Source: CAVZVZ01 sp963778895
GTDB lineage: Bacteria > Actinomycetota > Acidimicrobiia > Acidimicrobiales > Acidimicrobilacustridaceae
DNA length: 64,000 bases
Direction of reading: 5' to 3'
Assembly: GCA_963778895.1 (NCBI GenBank)
Contig: CAVZVZ010000001.1
Span: forward strand, 124,001-188,000
Notes under the pieces: generated by a model
Databases searched by the model: none
What the model was told of the DNA's origin: nothing
Seen by the model: only the letters and a program-made list of their open reading frames with translations
Part shown: one piece after another, positions 23,240 through 35,051 of the stretch
Numbering within the stretch: position 1 is the stretch's first letter
Layout of the letters: every line of letters begins with the position of its first letter
Translations under genes and position numbers: made by a program

Positions 23240-24906
23240 TCAGACGCGGGGGACGGCCGGCTGGAACCGGTCGACGTGCACCACCGGGGCGTCCTCGACG
23301 TTCGTCGACGGCTCGGGCGGGCTCCACTCGTGGTTGCCACCGGAGCGATCGAGCAGCTCGCTGATCACGTCGGGGGGCTGCGGGGCGCTGAAGTACCAGC
23401 CCTGCGCGAGGTCGCAGTTCATGGAGCGCAACGTGTTCATCTGCTCCTCGGTCTCGACCCCTTCGGCCACGGTCACGATGCCGAGGGCCTTGGCCATGCC
23501 GATCACGTGCTCGACGATCGTGGCGTCCTCGGGGGACCCACCGATCCCGGCGATGAACGACCGGTCGATGCTGAGCAGGTCGAGGCTTATCGTGCGCAGG
23601 AAGCCGAGCGATGAGTAGCCCGTGCCGAAGTCGTCGAGGGCGAGGCTGACCCCGAGCGCTTTCGCCTCCCGCAGGGTCGACCAGGCCGTCTCCACGTGTT
23701 CGAGCAGTCCGCGCTCGTTCACCTCGAGGCAGATGTGGTCGGGGTCGGCCTGGCTCGTGGCCAAGCACTCCCGTAGGTGCGGGACGAAGCCCGACTGCGC
23801 GAGCTGACGGGGCGAGACGTTCACCTTGAGGTTGAGCGCGGGGCGATCGGGATAGTCCTGCTGCCACCGGAAGGCTTGGCGGCAGACCTCGTCGAGCACC
23901 CAGTTGCCGACGGGCACGATCAGGCCGGTCTGTTCGAGTGCCGTCATGAACTCGTCGGGGCCCACGACGCCGCGGTTGGGATCGTGCCACCGCAGAAGTG
24001 CCTCTGCCCCCACCAGCCGCTTGGTCCACAACGACACGATCGGTTGGTAGTAGAGACGGAACTGTCCTTGATCCAACGCCTCACGAAGACGACGCTCGGC
24101 CGTCGCCGGCGTCAGCTGATCGCGCATGGAACGATCGAACATCAAGAAGCGGCCCGCGCCCTTGTCCTTCGCCTGGTGCATGGCCGCATCGGCGTCGGCG
24201 AGCACCTCCTCCGACCGGGCCGGGCGCTCCTCGGTGACAGCCGCACCGATGCAGGCCGAGATCTCCAGCACCTCGTCGCCCATCTGGAAGGGTGCCTCGA
24301 TGGCCTGCAGTACCCGAGACGCGATGCGTTCGGTCGAGATCACGTTGGTGATGTCGGGGCACAGCACGACGAACTCGTCGCCGCCATAGCGAACCGCGAT
24401 GTCATTCGGACCGAGCGCGCTACGAAGTCGGTCGGCGACCCCGGACAACAGATGATCGCCGACCTCGTGGCCGTACGAATCGTTGATCTGCTTCACGCCC
24501 ATGAGATCGACGAACAACACGGCGATGCGCCCGTTGGTCCGTCGGGCACGGGTCATCATCTCTTCGAAGGGCTCACCGAGGAACCGCCGGTTCGGGAAAC
24601 CGGTGAGGCTGTCGATGGTTGCCAGTCGCTCCAAGACGCTGTGCGCGGCCACTGCGTCGCGGTAGCGACGGAAGCCGTAGACGAGGGCACCGAGGGCCAC
24701 GATCGTGACCACGGCGAAGGCCACGCCGAACAGCGTCGGGTTGGACGAGGCGTTGGACCCGATTCGGCCCGCTACGCCGCTGACGATCACGAGGAAGGCC
24801 ACGATGGCGGCGGGGCCGATGATCCACCCGAGGTCGCGACCGGCGCGACCGTTGGGCCCCACCTCGTGGGCGAGCACCCTCGCTTGTTCTTGTTCTCGAT
24901 CGACCA
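23240..24906 (-). CDS. Membrane GGDEF-EAL protein (cyclic-di-GMP turnover), degenerate EAL Lys
   Basis: Two N-terminal transmembrane helices (WIIGPAAIVAFLVIVSGV and TLFGVAFAVVTIVALGALVYGF) precede a GGDEF domain with intact RYGGDEF, then an EAL domain with GAEALLRW, NVSPRQL, LEVNE, LDDFGTGYSSL, AEGVETEEQ and LAQGWYFSAP. The diguanylate cyclase appears active and lacks the RxxD product-inhibition site (GPND in its place). In the EAL domain the Lys usual in the KID motif is Ser (LLSIDRSFI, codon 23570-23572), so phosphodiesterase activity is doubtful. ATG 24906 or the GTG three codons earlier could start it. The gene is intact and 56 nt upstream of the DUF7064-like gene. Confidence 0.9.
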
Positions 24907-25032
24907 TGGGGTTCACCCTGTCGCCTGCGCAGACGCACCGCTGCGCGACCACTCCCTCTCCGAATTCATCGGCGGCGATCCCAGGGTTCTTGAGGTAGCC
25001 CAGGGCCCTTCCCGAGCCCTGTGAGCGGGGAT

Positions 25033-25695
25033 TCAGGGCTTCGACGGCGGCAATCGGCCCTGTAGCCGGTGCGATGCCGGCTCGTTGACGGGGAGCTGAC
25101 CCTGCACGGGCCGACCCGACACCGCGACCAGGTCCAGCACCAGCCGCTCGACCTCCGGCCACGAGCGGGCCCGGGGCCCGGCGACCTCGGCGTTGTAGGG
25201 CTGGTCGAACACGATCACCGCGTTCCCGGCGGCGCGGAGGGCCTCGATGTTGTGGGGCGCGTCGTCGACGTAGGCGTCCGCCTCGACCTGGGGCTTCTGG
25301 CCGAGGAAGCACAGATCGCGGTACGGGATGCCCTGCGCGTCGAGCCATTCGACCGTGTCGGCGACGGCGACCGCATGGCCCCAGTTGGCGAAGAGGCGGT
25401 GGGTGATGACGCGGATCCAGACCCCGGCGTCCGAGAGCCGCCAGAGCGCTTCGGCACAGCCGGGGATCGGGGCCATGGCGCGGAACATGCGATGGGTGAG
25501 CACGGCCTTGCGGTGGAGCTCGTCGAACTCGTCCGGCGACAGTCCCCACGTCGAGAAGTCCCACGAGCCCTGCGCACCGAGCGTCGAGACGTCGACCCCG
25601 CGCTCGCGGGCCACGACGGCTCGGAACGCGGCCGAATGATCGCCACACACGCCGTCGAGATCGACCCCCAGCACGAACTCCGTGCCGGGCTCCAC
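25033..25695 (-). CDS. HAD-family 5'(3')-deoxyribonucleotidase-like phosphatase
   Basis: The N-terminal GVDLDGVCGDHSAAF is the HAD motif I with the nucleophile and acid Asp pair. ITHRLFANW carries motif II (Thr), QKPQVEADAYVDDAPHN holds the motif III Lys region and the motif IV Asp pair. This matches the NT5C/YorS-type 5' nucleotidases. It probably dephosphorylates a nucleoside monophosphate. The GTG start shares one base with the stop of the upstream hydrolase gene, so expression is coupled. The last 25 residues are low complexity. Confidence 0.78.
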   Translation of the reverse strand: MEPGTEFVLGVDLDGVCGDHSAAFRAVVARERGVDVSTLGAQGSWDFSTWGLSPDEFDELHRKAVLTHRMFRAMAPIPGCAEALWRLSDAGVWIRVITHRLFANWGHAVAVADTVEWLDAQGIPYRDLCFLGQKPQVEADAYVDDAPHNIEALRAAGNAVIVFDQPYNAEVAGPRARSWPEVERLVLDLVAVSGRPVQGQLPVNEPASHRLQGRLPPSKP

Positions 25696-26393
25696 TACGA
25701 AGCCGCGCCGAGGAAGTCGAAGGCGGCGTCCATGAAGCCGAACTGCTTGGGTGTGGCGAAGTGGTCGACGCCCGGCAGCGTGAGCAATCGCGCGTCGGGC
25801 AGTTTGTCGAGCAGCGGATCGGCGGGGCCGGCGAAGTCGCGGTCGCCCAACACCACGAGCACCGGCACGGTGATCCGAGCCAAGCCCTCGTCGCTCAACG
25901 GCCGGTGACCGCTCCGACGGAGGTAGGCCACCAAGGCTTCGGGATCGGATTCGGGGTCGGAGGCCAGCCCGCGGAAGTACTGGCCGACCGGATTCTCGGT
26001 GGGGCCCTCACCGAGGATGGCGTTGGCGATCAAGTCGGGGTCGTCGCCTCGGAAGAGGTTCGCGCCGACGCCCGCCACCACGATGCGGCGGAACCGCTCG
26101 GGGTGTTGCGAGGCCAGATCGAGCAGCACGCGCGCGCCGAGCGAGAAGCCGATCGCATCGACGGGCTCGGTCGGGAAGGCGGCGAGAACGTCGTCCTCGA
26201 GATGGTCGTACGCCGCGGGGTCATGGGGCTTGTCGTTGGACCCGTGCCCGAGCAGATCGGGCGCGACCACGACCCGGCCCATGTCGGTGAGCAGGTCGAT
26301 CCAACCGTTGTCACCCCACGTGCGCGCCGCCGAGGTCGCGAAGCCGTGCACGAGCACGACCGGTGGTGAGGACTCGTCCGGGGCTACAGCCAT
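25695..26393 (-). CDS. Alpha/beta hydrolase
   Basis: This 232-residue hydrolase begins VVLVHGFATSAARTWGDNGW. The nucleophile elbow is GFSLGAR with Ser, the acid lies in LGDRDFAGP and the His in GVDHFATP. LLGHGSNDKPHD is the usual strand-4 region. The cap is small, as in esterase/lactonase and MhpC-like members. The substrate is not evident. The gene is intact, transcribed toward the nucleotidase and coupled to it. Confidence 0.85.
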   Translation of the reverse strand: MAVAPDESSPPVVLVHGFATSAARTWGDNGWIDLLTDMGRVVVAPDLLGHGSNDKPHDPAAYDHLEDDVLAAFPTEPVDAIGFSLGARVLLDLASQHPERFRRIVVAGVGANLFRGDDPDLIANAILGEGPTENPVGQYFRGLASDPESDPEALVAYLRRSGHRPLSDEGLARITVPVLVVLGDRDFAGPADPLLDKLPDARLLTLPGVDHFATPKQFGFMDAAFDFLGAAS

Positions 26394-26418
26394 CGCGGGA
26401 TCGTAGAACGTGAGGGAA

Positions 26419-28444
26419 TCACGGAGTGCAGACCGCGGCGGGTGGCGGGCGGCCGCCCCACGCCGTCCATTGCGCGAGGACCGTTCGCACCGTCACATCG
26501 GCGAGGACGGCCTCGCCCTCGGGCGTGAAGTGCAAGCCGTCGGGGTGGCGTACCTGCACCATCTGGCCCGACGAGTCGGGCAGCGCCCACACGAACCGAC
26601 CGTCGGGACCCGCGATGACGCGCCAGTCGACGAAGCCGACACCCGGGCGACAGGCGGCGAGCCCGCGATAGATGTTGTTGGCCACACCGATGCGGCCCTC
26701 GATCGGGCCGTAGTACCCGTTGGTCTCGGCCGGCGGAGCAAGGACCCAGAGGGGGAGGCGACCCTGCGTGCGCACATCGTCGGTGAGGAGATCGGCCATC
26801 CGCGTCCACTCGTTCCAGGATGCGACGGTGTCCGGCGCGAGCACGGTGCCATCCGCTGCCGTCACCTGTTCTGCGTGCCAGGGCGTTCCCCACCCGCAGC
26901 ACGCCTCGAGAACCACGACTTGCGGGTCGAAGTCGGCCATCGCCGAGTCGAGCGCGGTGCGCCACTCCTCGCCGTCCCAGAGAAGGTGTTGTCCCTCGCC
27001 GCCGATGGCTTCGGTCCGCACACCGGCGGCGCTCATACGCGCGGACAGCGTCGCGAACGACTGGTGGATCAACGAGTCGCCGAGGAAGAGGACCCGTTGC
27101 AACGGCGGCGCGACCATCGACGTCGGCGCCGACGCGCTCTCACCGATCGGGGCACCGGGCGCGCCGCTGGGCGCCGCCAGGTCGGTGGTGCTGAGCTCGA
27201 GATCGGGACTGGCCACGACATCGCGTGTCGCCGACGCTTGGCGCAGCACCGAGGTCGCCAACAGGAGCGCCAGCATCACGGCGGCCACGACGCCGACGGT
27301 GGGGCCGAGGGTGAGCCGCCAGCGGCGCTGACGCACCGGTTGCTCGATGAGGAAGTACGACGCCACGGCCAAGACGAGCGTGATACCGAGACGCAACGCG
27401 GCGAGGCTGATCCCATCGAGCCCGGTGCGGTCGCTGGTGAGGAAGATGAAGATCGGCCAGTGATAGAGGTACACGCCGTAGCTGATGAGGCCGAGGGCCG
27501 CGAACGGCTTCCACGAGAGGCCGACGGCGACCGGTCCGTGATCCAGGGCGCCGATGATCAGGAGCACGGACCCCAGCGCGACCAGCCAGAGGCCACCGTG
27601 GTACAGCCAGCGCTGGTCGGTCCCCGCGAAGACGAAGGCCACGATCATGGCGACGGCCGCCGCACTCACCACCACATGCCGCGTCGACCAGCGCAGCACT
27701 CGAGCCGGTATCTCGAAGCGGATGACGATGGCGAGCAGGACGCCGGCCAGCAGCTCGAAGGCACGGGTGTCGCTGCCGAAGTACACCCGATTCGTATCCG
27801 ACGATCCCCACAGCAACACGGTGGCGAGCATCGAGAGACCGGCCAGGATGCCGAAGGTGACGAACCACGCGCGACGGCTGTGCGCGAACCGGGCGAGCAC
27901 GACGGCGATCAAGGCGACGACGATGTAGAACTGCTCTTCGATCGCGAGCGACCAGTAGTGCAGCACGGGTGAGGGTTCGTGGAAGCCTGCCCCGTACGCG
28001 TCGCCGTTGAAGACGAACCGCCAGTTGGCCACGTAAGCGAGGGCGGCAACCACGTCGGCGCGCAAGTTCGCCAACTGGTTGGCGTCGGCCCACCACGCCG
28101 CGGTGACGGTGGCGAGGGCGAGGCCCGCGAGCGCGGCCGGTAGCAACCGCCGGAAACGGCGGTTCCAGAAGTGACCGAGCCCGACCCGGTGGGTGCCCTC
28201 CCACTCGCTGAGCAACAGGTTCGTGATCAGGAAGCCCGACAGGGTGAAGAAGAGCGACACGCCGAGGAAGCCGCCGGGGAGCAATCCGTCGTCGAGGTGA
28301 TAGAGCGACGACCGCGAGCACCGCGATGCCACGCAGGCCGTCGAGCGCGCCGACGTGGTGTAGTCGTGGGCGTGGGGGTGCACCTGTCGTGACTGATGCC
28401 GGAGCATTCGGCTGCTCGATCGGGGGAGCGAGCGTCGTAGCCAT
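26419..28444 (-). CDS. OafA-type membrane acyltransferase with C-terminal SGNH domain (one frame break)
   Basis: This acyltransferase-3 protein O-acetylates or otherwise acylates envelope polysaccharide. The N-terminus LHHVGALDGLRGIAVLAVV and YHLDDGLLPGGFLGVSLFFTLSGFLITNLLL are diagnostic, and about ten membrane helices follow. A Ser/Pro linker leads to a C-terminal SGNH hydrolase-like domain with FLGDSLIHQ (Ser block), and DGLHFTPEG (Asp and His block). One break near 28305 separates the first 46 residues. Its start is 8 nt after the stop of the glycosyltransferase upstream, so it is the last gene of the envelope operon. Confidence 0.9.
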
Positions 28445-28451
28445 CGGAAGG

Positions 28452-29216
28452 TCAGCGCGCCCCGCCGGGACGCGTCGCGTTGTTGGCGCGGCCGCCGAGT
28501 CGGTTGCCGGTCCGCGAGTAGCGAAGGATGCAATAGAAGGCGCGGATGCCGTCGCGCCAGCCGATCTTCTTGCCTTCCTCGTAGGTGCGGCCGCTGTAGG
28601 AGATGCCGATCTCGTACACGCGCCAATGTCCTGCCGCGACCTTGGCGGTGATCTCGGGCTCGATGCCGAACCGGTCCTCCTCGAGGGTGAAGCTCTCGAG
28701 GACCTCGCGTCGGAACGCCTTGTAACACGTCTCCATGTCCGTGAGGTTCAGGTTGGTGACCATGTTGGACGCAGTCGTGAGCACGCGGTTGCCGATCGAG
28801 TGCCAGAAGTACAGAACGCGGTGGGGCCGGCCGCCGAGGAACCGCGAGCCGTACACCACGTCGGCCTTGTCGGCGAGAAGGGGCGCCACCAAGTCGCCGA
28901 ACTCGCTCGGGTCGTACTCGAGGTCGGCATCCTGCACGATCACGAAGGCGGATCGGGCCTCCGCGAACCCGCGCCGCAACGCCGCGCCCTTGCCCTGGTT
29001 CCGGAGCTGGAACACGACGCGCACCCGGGGGTGGTCGAACTTCTCCAGCACCTCGCGGGTGCCGTCCGTGGATCCGTCGTCGACGACGACGACTTCTTCG
29101 GTGTAGGGCGACGCCAGCACACGGTCGAGCACACGCTCGACGGTGCCGATCTCGTTGAAGCACGGGATGACGACCGTGAGACAGCGTTCGGGCGTGGGAT
29201 TCGAGTCCAGGGTCAC
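28452..29216 (-). CDS. DPM1/Ppm1-like family 2 glycosyltransferase
   Basis: This 254-residue GT2 enzyme resembles polyprenol-phosphate mannosyl or glucosyl transferases. It shows TVVIPCFNEIGTVERVLDRVL, EEVVVVDDGSTDGTREVL, NQGKGAALRRGF, the metal-binding DADLEYDP, and GSRFLGGRPH. The C-terminal GRTYEEGKKIGWRDGIRA motif is typical of this subgroup. It would supply a lipid-linked sugar to the GT-C enzymes nearby, which is inference from context. The gene is intact and lies between aftD and the acyltransferase. Confidence 0.88.
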   Translation of the reverse strand: MTLDSNPTPERCLTVVIPCFNEIGTVERVLDRVLASPYTEEVVVVDDGSTDGTREVLEKFDHPRVRVVFQLRNQGKGAALRRGFAEARSAFVIVQDADLEYDPSEFGDLVAPLLADKADVVYGSRFLGGRPHRVLYFWHSIGNRVLTTASNMVTNLNLTDMETCYKAFRREVLESFTLEEDRFGIEPEITAKVAAGHWRVYEIGISYSGRTYEEGKKIGWRDGIRAFYCILRYSRTGNRLGGRANNATRPGGAR

Positions 29217-29312
29217 GTCTTTCTCTTCGGTCCGGCTGGTCTCGGGCCTTGAGATCGACGGATCGATCGTGGGCCCCCAGCCACGAGCAGACGAGATCGT
29301 AGGCGCGGGCGG

Positions 29313-32300
29313 CTAGGCCTGGCCCGGGGACTTCCTGACTCCCGGATCCGGGTCGGTGGCGGCGACCTCCGGAACATCGGACTCGGGGTGTCGCGGGGTG
29401 TCCGGCGGACGGCCGGCGACGGCACGGATGCCCTCGGCGAGGGCGAGGAACACGGCCAGGAGGCCGAGCACGTGCACCCGTGTGAACTGCTGCGGCCACG
29501 AGAAGTCCGACAGATAGCCGTGGCGGATCTGGCCCGTGACGATGTAGAGCGCGGCCAGGCCGAGGCAACCGGCACCGGCCAGTCCGAGCCAGCCCCGGCC
29601 CCGCGACCAGCGGTACACGAGGAAGGTCGCCAGGCCGACGACGGGGCCGAGCAGTGGGAAGAGCCCGGCGAAGGGCACGTTCAGGAAGACGAACACGCCG
29701 AGCAGCACCGCGAGCACGACCGCCGGTCGCATCGCCACGACGGACCCTTCACGTCCCGGCCGTACCAGAACCGGATCATCGGCGGCGATGGGCGCGCGCT
29801 CGCGTCTCGCCGCCGTCGGCGGCGCCATCCGAAGGCCAGCACCAACAAGCAGATGACGACGCCGAGCGCGGAGAGGGCGAGGCTGACCCAGACGAGTCGC
29901 TGCGGTGTCCAGTGCACGGCGATGTGCACCGTGCCGGCCTGGTCGGGGTGGACGAGCCAACCGCTGCCGTAGCCGTCGATCACCTGAGGTGCGCCGAGGT
30001 CATGGCCGTCAGCCGTGGCGCGCCATCCCTCGTTCCACGACTGGCCGACGGACACCCAGAACGGGGAGCCGTCGGTCTGGACGTCGGCGTCGTACGACAC
30101 TCGTTGCGCGTTCAACGCCGAGACCGGGGGACCGCTCGGTATGTCGTCGCCGGCCACCGTGATCGGACCGGGAGCACCACCCGACGCGGACGAGAACAGC
30201 AGACGATCGATGTCGATCCCCAGATCGCGTCCGATCCCGGTGCGGACCACATGTTCGCCGGCGGCGAGGTTGACGACGCCGGTCGGATCGTCACCGCACG
30301 GCGTGACGTCGAGCTTCTCGCGTTGCAGCGCGTCGTGTGTGTTCCCCGACACCCGCAACGGCACGGGTGTGTCGTCGACCGTCAACAGATCGCTCCGGCA
30401 ACCGCTGTCGAACGTGGCCGGCTCGGGAGGCGACTGAACACCCGGTATGCCCAACTCCGCGATGCCGATGGGCATGGTGATCGGGTCTCCGCTGTACCAG
30501 TCCCGCGTCTTCACCTCGCGCACACCGTCGACGTAGAAGGCGAAGCTGGTGCCCGTCACGGATTGCGGCAGCTGCACGGGCGCGTTCACGGTGGCGTTCG
30601 GGGTCGACTGATCGGGGACATCCGGTATCGACACGGGGATCGGATGGTCCGTGTCGCCGTCGACGACGAGCAACAGTCTGGTGGGCACCGAGTGCCGGCC
30701 GTCGTTCACGAGTTGCATGTCGAGGTGATCGAAGGTGGTGGGCTGGGCCACGGTGATGTCGATGTGGTGGCCTTCTTGTTGAGCGAAGGTCGTGTCCCAG
30801 GACGTCGAGGGATCTCCGTCGATCGCGGCGCGAGCGCGCCGCTCGAGGCTGCCCGACAGTCGGGTCTGCGACGACGCGGTGATGCCGCCGTGCGCGGCGT
30901 CGGGGTACCCGAGGAGTTGGTCGATGGCCTCGTCGGGGATGTACGCCGACAGGCGCGCCTGGGCGTCCAAGGCAGAACGACCGCGGTGTCGGGAGGTCGA
31001 ACACGCGGCGGATCGAGGTTTCCTCGTCGGTGCGCACCGGCTCGGCGGGATTGGAGCGCAGGCGGGTGAACAGCAGCGCGAGGCGATGATCGAGCGAGCT
31101 GGTGCCGGCGGAGTCCAAGAGATCGGTCGGCGGGCGCACCAGCTCCTCGACCGGTTGCACACCGGGGATCGTGACCTCGGCGAAACCGACGCTGCTGAAA
31201 CCGTCGTAGCGCGGCCGTTTGCCGATGTCGGTCTGCAGGATCTCGATCTGCGACACCGTCGAAGGTGTGCTCGGGGAACGTGACGGTCTGGCCCGTTCCG
31301 ACCCGTGAGCTCTCGTCGAGATCGACATCGGTGTGGGTGCCGTCGCTGAAGTGCAGCCGGGCCTGGGTGATCCAGCGGTTGCGCAACAGCGTCTGCGGCT
31401 GCAGGAGGGTGAGGTGATCGGTGGTCGTCGGATGATCGAGGTCGATCACCAGCCGCTGACCAGTCGGGTCGTCGACGGCACCCACGCGCCACGCGGTCAG
31501 TGGATCGCCGTCCATCGCCAGGTCGGCGCGGTCGTTGGCGGTCAGCGTGACCGGGTTGCCGTACCCGGTCGCGCGAAGCGTCGCACCCCCGCGCTGCTCG
31601 GTCACCGTGTAGGCGTCGTCGCCCGCGCCCGGGAACAGCTGCGAGTCGTTGGTCGCCGGGGTCGTAGCGCAGCGGAGTCTCACCGGCCATCTCGGTGTAG
31701 CCGTTGTTCTCGCGCAAGGTGCCCCAACGCCGGGCTCGGCGACGATTGGTATCGGTGAGCACCAGGTCGGCGTTCTGGTCGTACACCGTCTGGAATCCGC
31801 TCGGGTTCGTCGCGTACGAGCCCGAGTAGAAGCTGGCTTGTTCGGGGTTCAGGAAGTTGATGCTGGCGGCATCGACGAGACCTTCACCGTCGCCGGCCAC
31901 GAGACGCGGGCGATCGGCGGCCTGCGTGCGGAAGATGGGCAGCGGGTTCTCGACCGGGAACACCGCGACGGGCGGCGGGTCGGCCACCGCGTCGGTGGCG
32001 TCGAGCTCGATCTCGTCGATGAGCGGCTGTTCGGGTCCGGCCACGTTCGGTGTCGGCGCGCCGAACACCACCGGGCGACCGAGACCCGGGCGTGTTGGTG
32101 AGCAGCTCCCACATGATCCGCGGTCGCGCCGTGCGGAACCGTTCGTACTGCAGGTCGGCGCGCAGGATGACGTCACCCGCGCCCATCAGCCGGGCGATGG
32201 GGGCGATGGCCTCGGGATCGATGTCGGCTTCCTGGAAGCGCCGGTCGAACGCGTTCGAGCAAGTTGGCCGACGGTGCGCTGCCCCACGCGAAGAGCTCAC

Positions 32301-33823
32301 GGGCCACGTAGCCGCGGTCGGTGAGACCCGGTGTCACCGGATCGACGGTGTTGCCCCACCGGTAGCTGGCGAAGTCACTGCCCGGCACCTCGAGCACGCG
32401 GGTCTCGTGGCTCTCGTCGTTGACGTGAGCCGCCGCGTCCCGCCAGTACTGCGGGATCTCCTCGGGACGTTCCAGGTTCGCCGCGACCATGTCGCCGGTC
32501 CACAACGTGGGCAGGTTCGCGACGATCACGAGCATGGTCAGCGCGCTGACCGCGATGCTGTAGCGCGGGAGGCGGCGGCCGAGTCGCCGACACACCACTG
32601 CCGAGGAACACTGCGAGCCCGAGCGCGACGAGCGGGACCGCACGCGGGGTGCTGCGCATCGCCAGGCCGGCGTCGCTGTGCGTGAAGCGCCTTGAAGAGC
32701 GCGCCCGGGTAGGGATGGCTCGTCCCACGGGTGCGAACCCACCGCGACGAGCGTGCCGACCACGACCATGGCGATGAAGAACAACCGGTAGCGCCAGCGG
32801 ACGAGGGCGGCCGCGACCAGTGCCGCTATCGGCAGTGCGTAGCTGGTGACGAGGACCAGCGGGTTCTGGGTGAACGTGACGCTCGGTTCGATCCAGGGGC
32901 CGAGCTTGTCGGTGCCGTAGAAGAACCAGTAGCCGAGGCCGCGCAGCACCTCGGGGGCCATCGACACGGACGCGACGGTCTTGTACGTCTCGGTGTAGCG
33001 CACCACCGGCAGGCCGTAACGACCCTCGGCCCACAGCCCGGCCATCCACCACAGCGACGTCAGCACGGTGAGCGCGCCGATGCGCCACACCGTCGACCAG
33101 GCCTGTCTGACGGTCACCGTGCGTTCGATCCACACGGCGTGGATGATCCAGAGCAGCGGCGCCAGCCCGATCAGCAACAGCGCGGTGGCGTTGATCCCGC
33201 CGACGGTCTGGATCACCAACGCGAACAGCGCGGGATACAGCCAACCGCCGCGGCGCAACGCCTTGATGGTGAGACCGAGCAGCCAGGGGAGCGCGGCCCA
33301 GGGCAGCAGGATCACCGAGATGCGGGCCGAGTAGTTGAGCAGGTACGGGCTCAACATGTAGGCGAGCGTGGCGACGAGCAGCCCGGCGCGCCGGCCGGGC
33401 TCGGCGGCGCGGGTGGCCAGCCCGCCCCAGTCGAGCGTGTGCAACAGGTACCGCACGCCCATGCCCGGCCGCGAACAACACGGTGCCGAGCCACAGGCGC
33501 TGGGCGACCCAGTCGGGCAGCCCGATGGCATCGAGCACCCAGTAGAAGGGCCCCATCGGCCAGAGGTAGCCGATGTTCTGATGGGTGACGGTGCCGAGGC
33601 CGATCTGCGAGTCCCACACGAACGGTGCGTCGCGGAGCAGCTTGCCCGGATCGAGGTACAGGTACGTCTTGGTGTCGGCCGCGACCTCGCCCGGCTTGGT
33701 CAGCAGAAGTGGCACGTAGGCGAGCAGCGCGGGCAGCACCACGCCCAACCAGTCGCGTCGGCGCGACGAGCGGTCGGTCGGGCCCGCGGTTGGACGGTCG
33801 GCGACGCCGACCGACGCAGTCAC
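29313..33823 (-). CDS. aftD: AftD-type alpha-(1->3)-arabinofuranosyltransferase (about ten frame breaks)
   Basis: This giant GT-C membrane enzyme of about 1500 residues has the AftD/DUF3367 layout. N-terminal helices begin WLGVVLPALLAYVPLLLTKPGEVAADTKTYLYLDP, with the catalytic Asp-Thr-Lys region and further luminal loops. A large extracytoplasmic part carries at least two discoidin/carbohydrate-binding-like modules (ARAAIDGDPSTSWDTTFAQQEGHHIDITV and LAMDGDPLTAWRVGAV). C-terminal helices follow near 29880 and 29480-29720. Sequence continues across every break, so I treat it as one gene. GTG 33823 overlaps the presumed stop of the GT4 gene as GTGA. In mycobacteria AftD adds arabinofuranose branches to arabinogalactan and lipoarabinomannan; here the polymer is unknown. 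Confidence 0.85.
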
Positions 33824-34997
33824 CGTCGGTCGCCGAGGATCCCGGCGCGGCGCGACCTCGGCGCCGCATGGCTTCCTCTGCGAGCGGTGTGAACACTCCG
33901 AGCGCGGTGGCGTCCCACGTGAAGGTCGCGGCGTGCTTGCGCGCACCCTCGGTCAGACGCTCGCGCAGGTCATGGTCGCTCAGGATCGCGACCAGTTGTT
34001 CGACGAACTCTGCCGAAGACGTGGCGAGCAAGCCGGTCTGGTCGTGCACGACCGAATCCTGATGACCAGCGATGCGCGTCGCGACGGCCGGCGTGCCGCA
34101 GGCCGCCGCCTCGGTGAGGGTCATGCCCCAACCCTCGGCGATCGACGCGCTCGTGACGACCCAGGAGCGCCGGTAGAGATCGAGCAATTCGTCGTCGGTG
34201 ACCCGTCCCGGCAGCCGGATCCACTCCTCGGCGCCGAGCGACTGCACGAGAGCTTCGAGGTTCTCGCGCTCATAGCCGTCGCCGATCACGACCATCTCGA
34301 GATCGGGGACACGCTCGCGGGCCTCGGCCGCGATACGGATCATCTCGTCGAACCGCTTGGCGGGCATGAGGCGACCGACGGTGAGGATGAGCGGCCGCGG
34401 ATGCTTCGGCCCACTCGGGGTGAAGCGGGGCTCGACTCCGGGCGGTACGACCTTGACGCGGTCGGGCTTCAGTCGCATGAACTCGATGAGCTCCTGGCGC
34501 GACGACTCCGACAGCGTGAGCACCGGCACCCGGCGATACAGCGGCGGCGCGATCTTGCTCTCGAAGATCTCGCCCATGCGCGCCAAACGCTCTTCGAGCA
34601 CCATGCGCCACATCTGGCGGTGCACGTGGTGCACCAACGTGATCTTCGGGCCGCGCGCCCACAGGGGCGTCAGGAACGGCACACCGTTCCAGATCTCGAC
34701 CAACCCGTCGCGAGGCCCGTAGAGCCCCCGCATCTCGGCGACCACCGCCGCCGGGAACACCATGTAGCGGCCCGCGGCGACGGACCACGCGGTAGCCGTC
34801 GCTCACGCCCTCGGGCGGATGGCCCTGCGCGTACGAACTGCGCATGGTCACGTCGATGCCGGCCTCGGCCCAGAGTCGGGCGATCTTGGCCGCGTGCAGC
34901 TCCGAGCCGCCGGCTTCGACGTCGACGAGGTCGCGCCAGGCCAAGATGTGCACACGCCGGAGTCCCGCCGTGCGGGCGAGCTCCGCCAGCTCACGCA
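33820..34997 (-). CDS. GT4-family glycosyltransferase (frame breaks, start uncertain)
   Basis: This is a GT-B fold retaining glycosyltransferase. HILAWRDLVDVEAGGSELHAAKIARLWAEAGIDVT is the N-terminal donor-independent domain, and VPPGVEPRFTP, ILTVGRLMPAKRFDEMI and SIAEGWGMTLTEAAACGTPAVAT with the EX7E-type motif form the donor domain. Breaks lie near 34770 and in the last codons. No ATG is present near the natural start. TTG 34997 or GTG 34953 are candidates, and a hidden insertion may mask the true one close to 35050, right after the flavoprotein stop. The sugar is unknown. Confidence 0.82.
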
Positions 34998-35051
34998 AAT
35001 CGGGCGACGGCGGAGTGGCGGCGGAGGGCGAGGGAATGGCGGTCTCCGTCG

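Noticed and set aside
24907..25032. Possible riboswitch upstream of the GGDEF-EAL gene
   Set aside because: The 126-bp gap has CACAGGGC and GGGTGAACCCC fragments, but no GCAAAGC element and no ordered helices matching c-di-GMP or c-di-AMP aptamers.
29313..29960. Separate small membrane protein after the aftD frame
   Set aside because: Its helices continue the C-terminal membrane segment of AftD after one frame break near 29760, so it is part of the same gene.
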